DNA of 64,000 nucleotides from Streptomyces sp. D2-8 (GCF_023184515.1 NZ_JAAHBP010000012.1:186001-250000), one strand, 5' to 3'; counted from the first letter of the stretch, positions 43,737 to 53,645 are shown. The notes: a model not told the origin generated them from the letters alone. Translations and numbers: made by a program.

Positions 43737-45266
43737 TTATCGGGCGGGCGTCCTCGCCGGCCGGGCCTGCTTCGCAAGGGCCTGCGGCTTCGCGGACGCC
43801 TCCTGCTTCCAGTCCGGGTGTCCCGGCATCGGCGGGGTCTTCTCGCCGTACAGCCAGCCCTGGAAGAAGCCGTCCAGGTCGCGCCCGGAGATCTCGGCGG
43901 CGAGCCGGACGAAGTCCTCCGTCGTGGCCGTGTCGTCCTGGTGACGGGCGACCCAGGCACGTTCCAGGCGTTCGAAGGCCGGGCGGCCGATCTCCTGGCG
44001 CAGGGCGTACAGGACGAGCGCGGCCCCGTCGTAGACGTTGGGCCGGAAGATGCTGGTCTTGCGGCCGGCGTCGGGTGCCTTGGGCGCGGCGGGTGGTCCG
44101 CCGGCGGTGCGCCAGCGGTCCGAGGCGCCGTAGGCGGCCTTCATCCGGTCCCGCATCGGCTTGTCCGCCTGCTCCTCGGCGTACAGCGCCTCGTACCAGG
44201 TGGCGTGCCCCTCGTTGAGCCACAGGTCGGACCAGGTGCGAGGGCTGACGCTGTCGCCGAACCACTGGTGGGCCAGCTCGTGGACCATGATCGACTCGAC
44301 GTACCACCTGGGGTAGACGGGCTCGGTGAAGAGCTCCCGCTCGAAGAGGGAGAGCGTCTGGGTCTCGAGTTCGAAGCCGGTGGTGGCGTCGGCCACGAGC
44401 AGGCCGTACGTCTCGAAGGGGTAGCGGCCGACCTTGCCCTCCATCCAGGCGATCTGGCCGGGGGTCTTCTCCAGCCAGGGTTCGAGTGTCTTGCGGTGCT
44501 CGGTCGGGACGACGTCCCGTACGGGCAGCCCGTGCGGGCCGGTGCGGTGCAGCACCGTGGAGCGGCCGATGGAGACCTGGGTGAGTTCGGTGGCCATGGG
44601 GTGCTGGGTGCGGTAGGTCCAGGTCGTGGACCCGCCGGACTTCGCCACACCGGCGGGCAGCCCGTTGGCGACAGCCGTGTGACCGTCGGGTGCGGTGACC
44701 CGGATGGTGAACATCGCCTTGTCGGAGGGGTGGTCGTTGCACGGGAACACCAGGTGCGCGGCGTCGGCCTGGTTCGCCATGGCGAGGCCGTCCGCAGTGC
44801 GTACCCAGCCGCCCTCGCGGCCCTCGACGGGCACCGGATCACTGGTGTGCCGCACGGTGATCCGCATCCAGTTGCCGTCCGACACCGAGTCCTCGGGCGT
44901 GATCACCAAGTCCTCGCCGGCGGTGCGGAACTCCGCGGGGTCGCCGTCGACCTCGACCGACTCGACCGTGCCGTGGGCGAAGTCCAGGTTGACGCGGTCC
45001 AGATCGGCCGTTGTCCAGGCATCGATGGTGGTGACGGCCCTCAGGGGCTCGCTGTTGCTGCCCGGATAGGTGAAGGAGAGGTCGTACGACGCCACGTCGT
45101 AGCCGGGGTTGCCCAGGTGTGGGAAGAGCCGGTCGCCGACGCCGAGCGGGACGACGGGGGCGCTCGCGGCGACGAGGCAGACGGAGATCGCCGAGGTGAG
45201 CAGGGCGGCGCCGGTCCGGCGACGACGGGTGGGGGTGGTGGCCTGGCTGTGGGGGGTCAGGAGCAT
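43737..45266 (-). CDS. Secreted M1-family metallopeptidase
   Basis: A 509-residue zinc metallopeptidase. After a positively charged leader and hydrophobic signal (RRRRTGAALLTSAISVCLVAASAP), the beta-rich N-terminal domain precedes the catalytic domain. The zinc motif HELAHQW near residue 325 and the third ligand Glu in NEGHATWYE give a complete HExxH-18-E site. The protein is shorter than aminopeptidase N because the C-terminal ERAP-like domain is missing, like other secreted actinobacterial M1 enzymes. The substrate is unknown; peptide trimming outside the cell is likely. Start ATG 45266. Confidence 0.9.
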   Translation of the reverse strand: MLLTPHSQATTPTRRRRTGAALLTSAISVCLVAASAPVVPLGVGDRLFPHLGNPGYDVASYDLSFTYPGSNSEPLRAVTTIDAWTTADLDRVNLDFAHGTVESVEVDGDPAEFRTAGEDLVITPEDSVSDGNWMRITVRHTSDPVPVEGREGGWVRTADGLAMANQADAAHLVFPCNDHPSDKAMFTIRVTAPDGHTAVANGLPAGVAKSGGSTTWTYRTQHPMATELTQVSIGRSTVLHRTGPHGLPVRDVVPTEHRKTLEPWLEKTPGQIAWMEGKVGRYPFETYGLLVADATTGFELETQTLSLFERELFTEPVYPRWYVESIMVHELAHQWFGDSVSPRTWSDLWLNEGHATWYEALYAEEQADKPMRDRMKAAYGASDRWRTAGGPPAAPKAPDAGRKTSIFRPNVYDGAALVLYALRQEIGRPAFERLERAWVARHQDDTATTEDFVRLAAEISGRDLDGFFQGWLYGEKTPPMPGHPDWKQEASAKPQALAKQARPARTPAR

Positions 45267-45396
45267 GCCCCACGGCTATCAGCGCGCGGCTGAGCGGTGA
45301 GGACGGCGCGCTTTTGACCCACCCGAACCGGGGACCGGGGCCTGCGCCGGGTGCCGTCCGGGCCGCCCGGGAGGCCCTCCGGAGGTGCGGGCCGGG

Positions 45397-47577
45397 TCAG
45401 CCGCCCTGCGGCTGTGGCTGCGGCTGTGCCCGACTGACGTCGTACACCCCGGCCACATTGCGCATCGCGCGCATCAGGGCGGGCAGGTGGCCTGCGTCCG
45501 GGAGCTGCACGGTGTAGGTGTGCCGCACCTGCTGCTGGGTCGGGGGCTCGACGGTCGCCGAGACGATCTCGGCGCCCTCGGAGGCCATCGCCTCGGTGAG
45601 GTCGGCCAGCAGATGGGGACGGACGAACGATTCGGCGACCAGGGTGACCCGGCACTCGGCGGCCTCCCCCCAGCGCACGCCGACCTCCGCGCGCCCCCCA
45701 TCCTTCATGCGCGCCACCGCGGCGCACTCCACGCGGTGCACGGTGACCGCTCCCCCGCGTACGGCGAAGCCGGTGATCTCGTCCGGGGGTACGGGCGTGC
45801 AGCAGCGGGCGAGCCGGACGGTCGCGCCGGGCAGGTCGGCGAGGACGTTGCCGGTGGCGAAGCGGTCGGCGGGCTGCCCGGGCGTCCCCTCCGGCTCGGG
45901 TACGTCGGCGGGCCGGAGAACTGTCCGGTCCTCGGCGATCCGCGCCTCGCTCTGCTGGGACTCCGCCTGCGCCGGATGGGCGGTCAGCCAGCGCTGGATG
46001 GCGATCCGGGCCGCGGGCGTGTGGGCGTGCTCCAGCCACTCCCGGGAGGGCTCCGACGCCGGGTCCTGGCCCATGAGGAGCTGGACGGTGTCGCCGTCCT
46101 TCAGGACGGTGCTCAGCGTCGCCAGGCGGCCGTTCACCCGGGCGCCGATACAGGCGTGCGCGTCCTCCCCGTACTGCGCGTACGCGGCGTCCACGCAGGT
46201 CGCTCCCTCGGGCAGGCCGAGCGTGCCGCCGTCGGGCCGGAAGACGGTGATCTCGCGGTCCTGGGCGAGGTCCTCGCGCAGGGTCGACCAGAAGTGGTCG
46301 GGGTCGGGTGCCGCCTCCTGCCAGTCGAGGAGCCGGGACAGCCAGCCGGGGCGGGTGGGGTCGACGCGCTCGCCGTCGGCCGGGTCCTCGGGGGCCGGTG
46401 CGTAGGGGTTGCCGAGGGCGACGACACCGGCCTCGGCGACCTTGTGCATCTGGTGCGTGCGGATGAGGACCTCGACGACCTGGCCGTCCTCGCGCGCCAC
46501 GGCCGTGTGCAGCGACTGGTACAGGTTGAACTTCGGTACGGCGATGAAGTCCTTGAACTCCGAGACCACCGGCTTCATACAGGTGTGCAGTTCGCCCAGG
46601 ACGCCGTAGCAGTCGGCGTCCTCGTTCACCAGGACCAGGACGCGGCCGAAGTCGGAGCCGCGGAGCCGGCCGCGTTTGCGGGAGACGCGGTGCACCGAGA
46701 CGAAGTGGCGGGGCCGGATGAGGACTTCGGCCGGGATGTCCGCCTCGCGGAGCACACCGCGCACCTCGTCGGCGACCTCGGCGAGCGGGTCGTCCGTGCG
46801 GGCCGCGTTGCGGACGATCAACTCCCTGGTGTGCGCGTACTCCTCGGGATGCAGGATCGCGAAGACCAGGTCTTCCAGTTCGGTTTTGAGCGCCTGGACG
46901 CCGAGCCGCTCGGCGAGCGGGATGAGCACATCACGTGTCACCTTGGCGATGCGCTCCTGCTTCTCGGGACGCATCACGCCGAGGGTGCGCATGTTGTGCA
47001 GGCGGTCGGCGAGTTTGATCGACATGACACGGACGTCGTTGCCGGTGGCGACGAGCATCTTGCGGAAGGTCTCGGGTTCGGCGGCGGCGCCGTAGTCGAC
47101 CTTCTCGAGTTTGGTGACGCCGTCGACGAGGTAGCGGACCTCCTCGCCGAACTGGTCACGGACCTGGTCGAGCGTCACGTCCGTGTCCTCGACCGTGTCG
47201 TGCAGCAGGGACGCCGTCAACGTCGTGGTCTCGGCGCCGAGTTCGGCGAGGATCAGGGTCACGGCGAGCGGGTGCGTGATGTACGGCTCGCCGCTCTTGC
47301 GCATCTGGCCGCGGTGCGAGGACTCGGCCAGCACGTAGGCGTGGCGCAGGGGTTCGAGGTCCGCGTCGGGGTGGTGGGCGCGGTGGGCCTCGACGACGTG
47401 GCTGATGGCGTCGGGCAGCCGGCCACGGGCGGCGGGGCCGAGCAGGGCCGCGCGGCCGAGGCGGCGCAGGTCGATCCGGGGGCGGGCCTTTCTGCGGGGG
47501 GCTGTCGGCGTCACCGGTCCCGACACCGCGCCCGGCATCGGGCCTGGGGTCACGGAATTCGTGGCCTCCGCACTCAT
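45397..47577 (-). CDS. rshA: RelA/SpoT homologue RshA
   Basis: A 726-residue long RSH. The HD hydrolase domain is intact (HRGQMRKSGEPYITHP, LLHDTVEDTDV, SIKLADRLHNMRTLG). The synthetase domain is recognisable (GRVLVLVNEDADCYGVLGELHTCMKPV, AVPKFNLYQSLHTAVA, VEVLIRTHQMHKVAEAGV) but differs at several positions from RelA, such as RPRHFVSVHRVS for the RxKxxxS segment and VVALGNP in place of AHWKYK. A TGS domain, a zinc-finger-like segment (RLARCCTPVPPDEI) and a C-terminal ACT domain follow. In S. coelicolor this gene is rshA, distinct from relA. The ATG at 47577 has GGAGGTG upstream. Confidence 0.92.
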   Translation of the reverse strand: MSAEATNSVTPGPMPGAVSGPVTPTAPRRKARPRIDLRRLGRAALLGPAARGRLPDAISHVVEAHRAHHPDADLEPLRHAYVLAESSHRGQMRKSGEPYITHPLAVTLILAELGAETTTLTASLLHDTVEDTDVTLDQVRDQFGEEVRYLVDGVTKLEKVDYGAAAEPETFRKMLVATGNDVRVMSIKLADRLHNMRTLGVMRPEKQERIAKVTRDVLIPLAERLGVQALKTELEDLVFAILHPEEYAHTRELIVRNAARTDDPLAEVADEVRGVLREADIPAEVLIRPRHFVSVHRVSRKRGRLRGSDFGRVLVLVNEDADCYGVLGELHTCMKPVVSEFKDFIAVPKFNLYQSLHTAVAREDGQVVEVLIRTHQMHKVAEAGVVALGNPYAPAPEDPADGERVDPTRPGWLSRLLDWQEAAPDPDHFWSTLREDLAQDREITVFRPDGGTLGLPEGATCVDAAYAQYGEDAHACIGARVNGRLATLSTVLKDGDTVQLLMGQDPASEPSREWLEHAHTPAARIAIQRWLTAHPAQAESQQSEARIAEDRTVLRPADVPEPEGTPGQPADRFATGNVLADLPGATVRLARCCTPVPPDEITGFAVRGGAVTVHRVECAAVARMKDGGRAEVGVRWGEAAECRVTLVAESFVRPHLLADLTEAMASEGAEIVSATVEPPTQQQVRHTYTVQLPDAGHLPALMRAMRNVAGVYDVSRAQPQPQPQGG

Positions 47578-47871
47578 GGGCACCTCCGGCTGCGTCAACC
47601 GGCGGACGGGGTGCCCCAGGGACACGGCTCAGGGGGCGGCTTCGGTCCCCCGTCCGGGCCGGTGCTTGATGCTACCGAGCCCACCACGCTCGACTGACCG
47701 CCTCTCGCCGAGCGTGAAACTGATCACCCATTCGAGGGACGAATGTGAGGTTTGTACCCCCGTATGTCTTGACCTCCACGATGCGATTCCCGCCAAGTGG
47801 CCGGATTCCAACGGTGGTTTCGGGTCGGGTGGCCGAGGGCGCGCGGGTGTTTCAGGACGACCGGCCCCGGC

Positions 47872-48744
47872 TCACACGGACGTGACGGTTTCCAGCCAGT
47901 CCGCGTCGATCTCACCCTCGGCCACGATCACGGCCGGGCCGGTCATCTCGATCTCTCCGTCGGGCCGCTCGGTGATCACCAGCGTGCCACCGGGGACGTC
48001 CACGGTGTAGGTCGCGGGTGCGCCGGTGGCCGTCGGGTCGGCGCCGTCACGGCGGGCGGCGGCCACGGCGACCGCGCACGCGCCCGTGCCGCAAGAGCGG
48101 GTCTCGCCGGAGCCTCGTTCGTGTACACGCAGCGCGACGTGCCCCGGGCCGCGGTCGACCACGAACTCGACGTTCACCCCGTCCGGGTAGGCGGCGGCCG
48201 GGCTGAAGGGCGGCGGGGAGAGCAGGTCTCCGGCGTGCGCCAGGTCGTCCACGAAGGCGACCGCGTGCGGGTTGCCCATGTTGACGTTGCGCGCGGGCCA
48301 GCTGCGCTCGCCGACGCTCACCGTGACGGCACCCTCGGGGAGCACCGCCCGGCCCATGCCCACGGTCACGTCACCGTCCTTGGCGATGTGCACGGTCTTC
48401 ACACCCCCGCGCGTGGCGACCGCGAGGTCTCCCTCGGTCACGTGACCGGCGCGCTGGAGATAGCGCGCGAACACCCGCACGCCGTTGCCGCACATCTCCG
48501 CGATCGAGCCGTCGCCGTTGCGGTAGTCCATGAACCACTCCGCCTCGGCCGCCATGCCCTTCGCCTCCGGGTGGGCGGCGGACCGCACGACGTGCAGCAG
48601 CCCGTCACCACCGATGCCCGCGCGCCGGTCGCACAGGGCGGCGACGGCGGCCGGGGGCAGGTCGATGGCGTTCCCGGGGTCCGGGACGATCACGAAGTCG
48701 TTCTCGGTGCCGTGACCCTTGAGGAAGGCGATCCGCGTGCTCAT
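47872..48744 (-). CDS. dapF: Diaminopimelate epimerase
   Basis: Converts LL- to meso-diaminopimelate for lysine and peptidoglycan. Streptomyces walls contain LL-DAP, so here it mainly feeds lysine synthesis. The 290-residue protein has the two active-site cysteines in EMCGNGVRVFARY (near residue 84) and SCGTGACAVAVAA (near 219), plus HGTENDFV at the start. Length and order are normal. Start ATG 48744. miaA lies upstream on the same strand, with a small membrane-protein gene between. Confidence 0.96.
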   Translation of the reverse strand: MSTRIAFLKGHGTENDFVIVPDPGNAIDLPPAAVAALCDRRAGIGGDGLLHVVRSAAHPEAKGMAAEAEWFMDYRNGDGSIAEMCGNGVRVFARYLQRAGHVTEGDLAVATRGGVKTVHIAKDGDVTVGMGRAVLPEGAVTVSVGERSWPARNVNMGNPHAVAFVDDLAHAGDLLSPPPFSPAAAYPDGVNVEFVVDRGPGHVALRVHERGSGETRSCGTGACAVAVAAARRDGADPTATGAPATYTVDVPGGTLVITERPDGEIEMTGPAVIVAEGEIDADWLETVTSV

Positions 48745-48795
48745 GCCTCGATCGTAAGGGGTGCCTACGACAGAGCCCGAGCGCCCGTACGGCGA

Positions 48796-49308
48796 TCAGC
48801 GCAGTCGCGCCACGCGCCACACGGCGAGGACCACCACGAGGGCCACGACCAGGGCGTACGCGAGGGCGACCCGCCAGTCGGGTCTGCGGCCGGAGCCCCG
48901 GGCCGGCAGGCCCGGCCACGTGTAGCCGACGCGGCGGGCGGCCATCATGCCCCAGCCGGCCGCGCACGAGCAGATCAGCAGGCCCAGCATGGCGATGACG
49001 GCCCCGCTGTCGCCGAAGTCGAAGGCGAGCGGGAAGGCGAACATCAGGGAGCCGAGTGCCGCGAGGCTCACGATGGGCGCCAGCTGCCAGATGCGGAGCC
49101 GGCGCTGGGGGCGCAGCTCGACCTCGACCTCGTCGGCGAACATCTCGCCGGGCTCGGGACCGTCGTCCGTCACACCCTGCGTCTCGTCGGGCCCGTCGGA
49201 GCTGAGGTGACCCGTCTCCTGCTCCGGCGCGTCCCCGCCCTCCGCCACATCCCGCTCGGCGGTGATGTGATCGGTGCTTCGTGCGGTGTCGCGAGGGCCG
49301 GCCTCCAT
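48796..49308 (-). CDS. Small membrane protein of unknown function
   Basis: 170 residues. The first 70 are acidic and disordered (GPDETQGVTDDGPEPGEMFADE). Three hydrophobic segments follow (APIVSLAALGSLMFAFPLAF, GAVIAMLGLLICSCAAGWGMM, and WRVALAYALVVALVVVLAVW), so a small three-pass integral membrane protein is likely. I do not recognise the family. The ATG at 49308 sits nine bases after GGAGGG; an upstream GTG is too close to that site. It lies between miaA and dapF, 51 bases from dapF, probably in one transcript. Confidence 0.7.
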   Translation of the reverse strand: MEAGPRDTARSTDHITAERDVAEGGDAPEQETGHLSSDGPDETQGVTDDGPEPGEMFADEVEVELRPQRRLRIWQLAPIVSLAALGSLMFAFPLAFDFGDSGAVIAMLGLLICSCAAGWGMMAARRVGYTWPGLPARGSGRRPDWRVALAYALVVALVVVLAVWRVARLR

Positions 49309-49416
49309 CGCCACGCGCCCTCCCAACTAGGACTCAACTCGGTCGATCGAAGCTCGATGATGGCACGCCGCCGAAGGACCGGATGACGGCCTGGGCGTCC
49401 CGATGCCATGACGTGA

Positions 49417-50355
49417 TCAGGCTGTAACCGGTCGTTCGACCAAGGACAGCGCGAGCTGCGGAAGTTCTGTGAGATCGGCCGCTGCCCCACTCAACCAGTG
49501 CACCCGCGGGTCGCGCCTGAACCATGAATCCTGGCGGCGCGCGAAGCGCTTGGTGGCACGCACGGTCTCGGCCCGCGCTTCCTCGAGGGTGCACTCCCCG
49601 GCGAGCGCCGCGAGGACCTGCTGGTAGCCGAGCGCGCGCGAGGCCGTACGCCCTTCACGCAACCCCTGCGCCTCCAGCGCACGCACCTCGTCCACGAGGC
49701 CGGCGTCCCACATCCGGTCGACCCGGCGCGCGATGCGCTCGTCGAGCTCGGGGCGGGCCACGTCGACGCCGACCTGGAGGGTGTCGTACACCGAGTCGTG
49801 GCCGGGGAGGTTGGCCGTGAACGGCTTGCCGGTGATCTCGATCACCTCCAGGGCGCGCACGACCCGGCGGCCGTTGCTCGGCAGGATCGCGCGGGCTGCC
49901 TCGGGGTCGGCGGCGGCCAGGCGGGCGTGCAGCGCGCCGGAGCCGCGCAGCGTCAGTTCCTCCTCCAGGCGGGCGCGCACCTCGGGGTCGGTGCCGGGGA
50001 ACTCCAGGTTGTCGACGGCCCCGCGCACATACAGTCCGGAGCCGCCGACCAGGATCGGCCAGCGGCCCTCGGCGAGCAGCGCGTCGATCCGCTCCCGGGC
50101 CAGGCGCTGGTACTCGGCGACGGACGCCGTGACGGTCACGTCCCAGATGTCCAGCAGGTGGTGGGGGACGCCGTCGCGCTCCTCGGGCGTCAGCTTGGCG
50201 GTGCCGATGTCCATCCCTCGGTAGAGCTGCATGGAGTCGGCGTTGACGACCTCGCCGCCGAGACGCTGGGCCAGGAAGACGCCCAGATCGGACTTTCCTG
50301 CCGCAGTTGGTCCGACGACGGCGATGACGCGGGGGGCGGGGGGTGCGCTGCTCAC
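49417..50355 (-). CDS. miaA: tRNA dimethylallyltransferase MiaA
   Basis: Adds the isopentenyl group to A37 of tRNAs reading UNN codons, the first step before MiaB. The 312-residue protein has the P-loop GPTAAGKSDLG at 12-22, the substrate motif NADSMQLYRGMDIGTAKLT, and the downstream ILVGGSGLYVRG. MiaB lies 1.7 kb further along. The GTG at 50355 gives the family start VSSAPPAPRVIAVVGPTAAG, though the ribosome site is weak (GGGGC). Confidence 0.95.
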   Translation of the reverse strand: MSSAPPAPRVIAVVGPTAAGKSDLGVFLAQRLGGEVVNADSMQLYRGMDIGTAKLTPEERDGVPHHLLDIWDVTVTASVAEYQRLARERIDALLAEGRWPILVGGSGLYVRGAVDNLEFPGTDPEVRARLEEELTLRGSGALHARLAAADPEAARAILPSNGRRVVRALEVIEITGKPFTANLPGHDSVYDTLQVGVDVARPELDERIARRVDRMWDAGLVDEVRALEAQGLREGRTASRALGYQQVLAALAGECTLEEARAETVRATKRFARRQDSWFRRDPRVHWLSGAAADLTELPQLALSLVERPVTA

Positions 50356-50537
50356 CGCCCCAGTCTCGCAAACCTCGAACCCTGGTCTCGAACGAGTTAC
50401 GTGACGCGACGGCCGCGGGGTCGTTGCCCGTTGCGAGGTTCCTGCCGCCGGATCGCAGAGGCGGTGGCCCGGGCCGCGCAAACTGACGCACCGGGCAACG
50501 CGGGATTTCGCCCGCACGAGTAACGTATGGAGTGGAT

Positions 50538-50810
50538 ATGGGCGTTTTTGCACGACTTCTCCGGCGGTCAAAGGTCACGGCGGAGACGCCTGCGGCCGAG
50601 GCTCAGACCGACACGGCGAAGGCCGGGCCCGAGACGGAGGCGGCCGAGGCGACCGCGGAGACGAAGGACACCGACGGAGCCGAGGGCGCGGCGAAGCCGG
50701 CTGCCGAGGACACCACCGAGGTCACCGAGTCCGAGGGCGTCGACATCCCCAAGCAGCAGTCCACCGACAAGGCGGCCGACAACGAGGCCGGCGAGGGCGC
50801 CCGTACGTGA
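50538..50810 (+). CDS. Small acidic low-complexity protein of unknown function
   Basis: 90 residues. A short basic start (MGVFARLLRRSK) is followed by an Ala/Glu/Thr/Asp-rich tail with no recognisable domain. It may be disordered. The ATG at 50538 has GGAG five bases upstream. The next gene begins 26 bases later with its own ribosome site, so they probably form an operon. I would not assign a function. Confidence 0.65.
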   Translation: MGVFARLLRRSKVTAETPAAEAQTDTAKAGPETEAAEATAETKDTDGAEGAAKPAAEDTTEVTESEGVDIPKQQSTDKAADNEAGEGART

Positions 50811-50836
50811 CCGCCCCGCGCGAGGGAAGGTGAGCC

Positions 50837-51175
50837 ATGGGTCTCCTGGAGAACGTGAAAGCCAAGCTGGGCCCGGCCTTGGGCAAGGTCTCGGACCTCG
50901 CACACCGGCACGAGGGCAAGATCCACCACGGTCTCGACAAGGCAGCGCATGCCGTCGACAAGAGGACCAAGGGCAAGTACAGCGACAGGATCCAGTCAGG
51001 CACGGGCCGGGCCAAGCACGCCATGGACCGACTCACACACCATGGCGACACACCTCACACCGGCGGCACGACGGCGCCACCCGGGACAGGCCGGACGGCT
51101 CCCTCACGGGACGCGGCTCCCTCACCGGACGCGGGCGGCACTCCGCGTCCGGAGGCACCGCCTCCCACGTCCTGA
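50837..51175 (+). CDS. MT0933-type antitoxin-like protein
   Basis: 112 residues. The N-terminal half (MGLLENVKAKLGPALGKVSD to KHAMDRLTHHG) matches the Rv0909/MT0933 antitoxin family: Lys- and His-rich helices with HEGKIHHGLDKAAHAVDK. The C-terminal 45 residues are Pro/Thr/Gly-rich and disordered. No toxin gene is adjacent, so it is an orphan by context. Start ATG 50837 has GAAGGTGAG upstream. Whether it acts as an antitoxin in Streptomyces is not established. Confidence 0.75.
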   Translation: MGLLENVKAKLGPALGKVSDLAHRHEGKIHHGLDKAAHAVDKRTKGKYSDRIQSGTGRAKHAMDRLTHHGDTPHTGGTTAPPGTGRTAPSRDAAPSPDAGGTPRPEAPPPTS

Positions 51176-51231
51176 GCGCCCATCGGCGCAGCAGGTTCCG
51201 AGCGGGCATCGGCACTCTGACAGGCATATCG

Positions 51232-51270
51232 GCGGACGGCCGCGGAGCACGAAGGCTCCCGGCCGTCCGC
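51232..51270. terminator. Bidirectional terminator after the antitoxin-like gene
   Basis: An 11-bp stem (GCGGACGGCCG at 51232-51242 with 51260-51270), one bulged base, then a 5-bp inner stem. It lies between convergent genes. Confidence 0.65.
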
Positions 51271-51295
51271 CGTCTCCCGCGCTGTGCCGCCCGGT

Positions 51296-52009
51296 CTACG
51301 ACCAGGCGGCGACGACGTATCCCACGCCGTAGGGCGCGTCCTCGTACAGCAGGGAGCCGCCGAGGTCCGCGCCCTCGCCCGCGCCCGCCAGGACCTGCCA
51401 GGGGGCCCGGCCGGACACCTTCAGCTCGTGGGCCAGCCCGGTGTCCAGCCTGGTGAGTGCGGCCATGTCCGCCGCGCCGAGCGCCCGGGCGGCCTCCGCG
51501 TCGAAGGGCGCCGCCCGTTCGTCCAGGTAGCCCGGCGCCTTGAGTGTCCGGCACGCGCTGGCGTCACCCATCACCAGCAGGGCCACCCGCTCGTCCCGGG
51601 CGGCGATGTCCCTCCCGGTCCGCGCGCACAGCTCGGGCGGGTACGACTCCCCCACCCCGAGTCCCTCGACCGGGGCCTCCGACCATCCGGTGCGTTCCAG
51701 CAACCAGGCCGCCACCGCCAGCGCGTACGGCAGCCGCGGTTCCGTCTCAGCGCCTTCGGCCGCTCCCAGCCGCACGCCGAGGTCGACGCCGAAGCCCCGG
51801 AAGGACCCCTCTGTTCCCTCCGGGTACGCCTCGGGCCCGACGCTGTCCACCGGGCCGACGACCACGAGCCGGCCGGGCCTGGCGGCGGCGAGCACGCCCA
51901 GAGCGTCCGTGCAGGCGGCCCGCGCGGCATCCAGTTCCGGGGCGGCGCCTGCGGCCACCTCGGGGACCAGGAGGGGCGGGCAGGGGCAGACAGCGGCGGC
52001 GACAAGCAT
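51296..52009 (-). CDS. Class III extradiol dioxygenase-like protein (LigB fold)
   Basis: 237 residues. It starts LVAAAVCPCPPLLVPEVAAG with a Pro- and Cys-rich motif and has strands such as RLVVVGPVDSVGPE and VALLVMGDASACRT. The layout resembles LigB/MEMO-type proteins, but the usual His ligands of extradiol dioxygenases are not obvious here. The active site may be lost, and the function is unknown. It follows miaB on the same strand by 58 bases and may be cotranscribed with it. Start ATG 52009. Confidence 0.7.
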   Translation of the reverse strand: MLVAAAVCPCPPLLVPEVAAGAAPELDAARAACTDALGVLAAARPGRLVVVGPVDSVGPEAYPEGTEGSFRGFGVDLGVRLGAAEGAETEPRLPYALAVAAWLLERTGWSEAPVEGLGVGESYPPELCARTGRDIAARDERVALLVMGDASACRTLKAPGYLDERAAPFDAEAARALGAADMAALTRLDTGLAHELKVSGRAPWQVLAGAGEGADLGGSLLYEDAPYGVGYVVAAWS

Positions 52010-52067
52010 GATCGGCAGGGTAACTCTCAGGAGCCGCTGCTACCGCACAGGGCAGCGGCGGCCCGGC

Positions 52068-53582
52068 TCAGTCGCAGCCGCACCCGCTCGCCACGGCCGG
52101 CAGGGGCTCGGGCGCACCGATCCTCGGCAGGCCCAGCATCACGCCGACGGGCTTGGTCTTCTCGGCCGCGTTGCGCTTCTCCCAGGCGTCGCCCGCCCGC
52201 GTGCGCCGCACGTCGAGCACGGGGCCCTCGGCGAGGAGGTGGTGCGGGGCGGCGTAGGTGATCTCGACCGTGACCACGTCGCCGGGGCGGACCTCCTGGT
52301 CCGGCTTGGTGAAGTGGACGAGGCGGTTGTCGGGAGCCCGACCGGACAGACGGTGGGTGGCGTCGTCCTTGCGGCCCTCGCCCTCGGCGACCATCAGCTC
52401 CAGTGTGCGGCCGACCTGCTTCTTGTTCTCCTCCCAGGAGATCTCCTCCTGGAGGGCGACGAGCCGCTCGTAGCGCTCCTGGACGGCCTTCTTGGGGATC
52501 TGGCCGTCCATCTCGGCGGCCGGGGTGCCGGGGCGCTTGGAGTACTGGAAGGTGAAGGCCTGAGCGAAGCGGGCCTCGCGCACCACGTGCAGCGTCTGCT
52601 CGAAGTCCTCCTCGGTCTCGCCGGGGAAGCCCACGATGATGTCGGTGCTGATCGCGGCGTGCGGGATGGCGGCGCGGACCTTCTCGATGATCCCCAGGAA
52701 GCGATCCTGGCGGTAGGAGCGGCGCATCGCCTTCAGGACCGGGTCCGAGCCGGACTGGAGCGGCATGTGCAGCTGCGGCATCACGTTCGGCGTCTCGGCC
52801 ATCGCGGCGATGACGTCGTCGGTGAAGTCCCGCGGGTGCGGAGAGGTGAAGCGGACGCGCTCCAGGCCGTCGATCTTCCCGCAGGCGCGCAGCAGCTTGC
52901 TGAAGGCCTCGCGGTCGCCGATGTCGGAGCCGTACGCGTTGACGTTCTGACCGAGCAGCGTGATCTCGGAGACGCCCTCGGCGACCAGGGTCTCGATCTC
53001 GGCGAGGATGTCGCCGGGGCGGCGGTCCTTCTCCTTGCCGCGCAGGGCCGGGACGATGCAGAAGGTGCAGGTGTTGTTGCAGCCGACGGAGATGGAGACC
53101 CAGGCCGCGTACGCGCTCTCACGGCGGGTGGGCAGCGTCGAGGGGAACGCCTCCAGCGACTCGGCGATCTCGACCTGCGCCTCGTCCTGCACGCGGGCGC
53201 GCTCCAGCAGGACGGGCAGCTTGCCGATGTTGTGCGTGCCGAAGACGACGTCCACCCAGGGCGCCCTCTTCACGATGGTGTCGCGGTCTTTCTGCGCGAG
53301 GCAGCCGCCGACCGCGATCTGCATGCCGGGGCGGCTAGCCTTCTTCGGGGCGAGGTGACCGAGGTTGCCGTACAGCTTGTTGTCGGCGTTCTCACGCACG
53401 GCGCAGGTGTTGAAGACGACGACGTCCGCCTCGTCGGCGCCCTCGGGGGCGCGGACGTAGCCCGCGTCCTCCAGCAGTCCGGACAATCGCTCGGAGTCGT
53501 GGACGTTCATCTGGCACCCGTAGGTGCGTACCTCGTATGTGCGCGTGCCGCCCACTGACTGGCTCCGGTCGATGCTGCTCAT
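52068..53582 (-). CDS. miaB: tRNA-i6A37 methylthiotransferase MiaB
   Basis: Adds the methylthio group to i6A37, after MiaA. The 504-residue radical-SAM enzyme has the UPF0004 domain with its three cluster cysteines (YGCQMN, NTCAVRE, GGCLAQ), the radical-SAM CNNTCTFC near residue 160, and a C-terminal TRAM domain (EYNKK-like region to [14 protein letters not shown]). The ATG at 53582 is the usual start. Collapsed two-component genes lie upstream. Confidence 0.96.
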   Translation of the reverse strand: MSSIDRSQSVGGTRTYEVRTYGCQMNVHDSERLSGLLEDAGYVRAPEGADEADVVVFNTCAVRENADNKLYGNLGHLAPKKASRPGMQIAVGGCLAQKDRDTIVKRAPWVDVVFGTHNIGKLPVLLERARVQDEAQVEIAESLEAFPSTLPTRRESAYAAWVSISVGCNNTCTFCIVPALRGKEKDRRPGDILAEIETLVAEGVSEITLLGQNVNAYGSDIGDREAFSKLLRACGKIDGLERVRFTSPHPRDFTDDVIAAMAETPNVMPQLHMPLQSGSDPVLKAMRRSYRQDRFLGIIEKVRAAIPHAAISTDIIVGFPGETEEDFEQTLHVVREARFAQAFTFQYSKRPGTPAAEMDGQIPKKAVQERYERLVALQEEISWEENKKQVGRTLELMVAEGEGRKDDATHRLSGRAPDNRLVHFTKPDQEVRPGDVVTVEITYAAPHHLLAEGPVLDVRRTRAGDAWEKRNAAEKTKPVGVMLGLPRIGAPEPLPAVASGCGCD

Positions 53583-53645
53583 GGGGACAAGGGTAGGCGG
53601 TCGGCGAACGTGACTCGGCCGCCTGTGGACAACCCCGCATCCGGC

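Noticed and set aside
50538-51175. The two small genes as a toxin-antitoxin pair
   Set aside because: The upstream protein is acidic and low-complexity with no toxin fold; only the second resembles an antitoxin.
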